Shown in pieces: positions 63,580 to 64,000 of a stretch of 64,000 nt of DNA. Position numbers and translations under genes: made by a program. The notes beneath the pieces are model-generated. The model did not search any database and was not told the DNA's origin. It was given only the letters and a program-made list of their open reading frames with translations. The stretch comes from Desulfarculaceae bacterium (lineage in GTDB: Bacteria > Desulfobacterota > Desulfarculia > Desulfarculales > Desulfarculaceae): NCBI GenBank assembly GCA_021737145.1, contig JAIPEN010000005.1, forward strand, positions 242,896 to 306,895, given 5' to 3'. Position 1 is the stretch's first letter. The number at the start of each line of letters is the position of its first letter.

Positions 63580-64000
63580 ATGAGCAAGATAGCGGTGAGC
63601 AGCCAGGGCAAGAACCTGGAGAGCCAAGTGGACCCCCGTTTCGGGCGGGCCGCATATTTCCTGGTGGTGGACGAGGCGGACAACAGCTTCGTGGTGGTGG
63701 ACAACAGCGTCTCGCGGGACATGTCCTCCGGCGCGGGCATCCAGGCCGCCGAGGCGGTGGCCAGGGCCGGGGCCAAGGTGGTGCTCAGCGGGCTGGTGGG
63801 CCCCAAGGCCATGCACGCCCTTCAGGCCGCCGGCCTGCAGGTGGTGCAAGGGGCCGAGGGCAGCGTGGAAGAGGCCCTGCTGGCCTATCGCCAGGGCACC
63901 CTCAAGGCCGACGGTGACGCTCCCTTCGGGGGCGGCGGCGGCACGGGCGGCGGCGGTGGCATGGGTGGCGGCGGCGGCCGCGGCATGGGCGGCGGTGGCG
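63580..64000 (+). CDS. NifX/NifB-type cofactor-binding domain protein, partial
   Basis: The frame is open from ATG 63580 to the window end, so it is missing from the ORF track. Residues 1-110 are a dinitrogenase Fe-Mo cofactor domain: KIAVSSQGKNLESQVDPRFGRAAYFLVVDE ... ASGIQ-type SSGAGIQAAEAVARAGAKVVLSGLVGPKAMHALQAAGLQVV. After it comes a Gly-Met-Arg tail (GGGGMGGGGGRGMGGGG) that continues beyond the window. Small proteins of this fold bind metal-sulfur clusters such as the Mo-Cu cluster of the orange protein. The partner Mrp gene is three bases upstream. Confidence 0.88.
   Translation, partial: MSKIAVSSQGKNLESQVDPRFGRAAYFLVVDEADNSFVVVDNSVSRDMSSGAGIQAAEAVARAGAKVVLSGLVGPKAMHALQAAGLQVVQGAEGSVEEALLAYRQGTLKADGDAPFGGGGGTGGGGGMGGGGGRGMGGGG

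Overview
The window is GC-rich (roughly 65 percent by eye), with dense, tightly overlapping operons. It most resembles an anaerobic member of the Desulfobacterota (deltaproteobacterial type). The evidence is a selenocysteine formate dehydrogenase, a glycyl radical enzyme with its activase, a double-cubane-cluster reductase, a multiheme cytochrome, many PAS/GAF hybrid kinases, and an orp-like sigma-54/Mrp/NifX locus. The taxon is an inference; there is no rRNA, tRNA, integrase, insertion sequence or CRISPR array in the window.

Layout. (1) 1-2.7 kb: the end of a 'GAK system' locus, a conserved but functionally unknown gene set: an HprK-related kinase C-terminus, a CofD-related protein, an amphi-Trp protein with a histone-like tail, and an XXXCH protein. 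(2) 2.9-6.6 kb: a family-5 peptide/nickel type ABC transporter that is decaying, with a stop codon inside one permease and an ATPase cut off after Walker A. (3) 6.7-14.3 kb (minus): a compact operon of IclR regulator, acetamidase/formamidase-type amidase, nitrilase-type amidohydrolase and a complete Liv-type transporter, read here as amide or related-compound uptake and hydrolysis. (4) 14.9-21 kb: a double-cubane-cluster protein, a chimeric pseudogene, then a glycyl radical enzyme with an N-terminal SCP2-like domain, its activating enzyme and a small secreted protein. (5) 21-30.6 kb: glycerol kinase, an octaheme cytochrome with HEAT and TPR repeats, a secreted HAD phosphatase, an outer-membrane-type protein, an arylsulfatase, a divergent LysR regulator, and a frameshifted solute-binding-protein relic. 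(6) 30.8-42.7 kb: an acyl-CoA ligase and a large signalling operon (HTH-receiver, giant hybrid kinase with a frameshift, CheR, CheB, receiver-PAS-kinase). (7) 43.3-47.4 kb: an unassigned cluster of monoheme cytochrome, Tat-exported metallo-beta-lactamase protein, ten-helix membrane protein and two orphan proteins. (8) 47.5-53.3 kb: HMG-CoA-lyase-like enzyme, then selenocysteine formate dehydrogenase with a readable SECIS hairpin, downstream of a NuoF/GltD-type flavoprotein. (9) 53.5-60.8 kb (minus): TonB receptor, FecCD-type ABC importer, methyltransferase, FmdE and tetrapyrrole methylase, preceded by a terminator in the leader that looks like an attenuator. (10) 61-64 kb: a sigma-54 activator, identical 15-bp palindromes on both sides of its gene, a good -24/-12 promoter, an Mrp ATPase and a NifX-like protein running off the window.

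Most informative for new biology: the GAK locus, the SCP2-fused glycyl radical enzyme, the 43-47 kb cluster, the TonB/ABC/FmdE/methylase operon with its leader attenuator, and the sigma-54 regulon signature. Several genes are broken (4.5-6.5, 16.0-16.4, 30.4-30.7 and 39.3 kb). Two of the breaks are one-base A insertions in the same nonamer, so sequencing or assembly error should be excluded before they are treated as biological.
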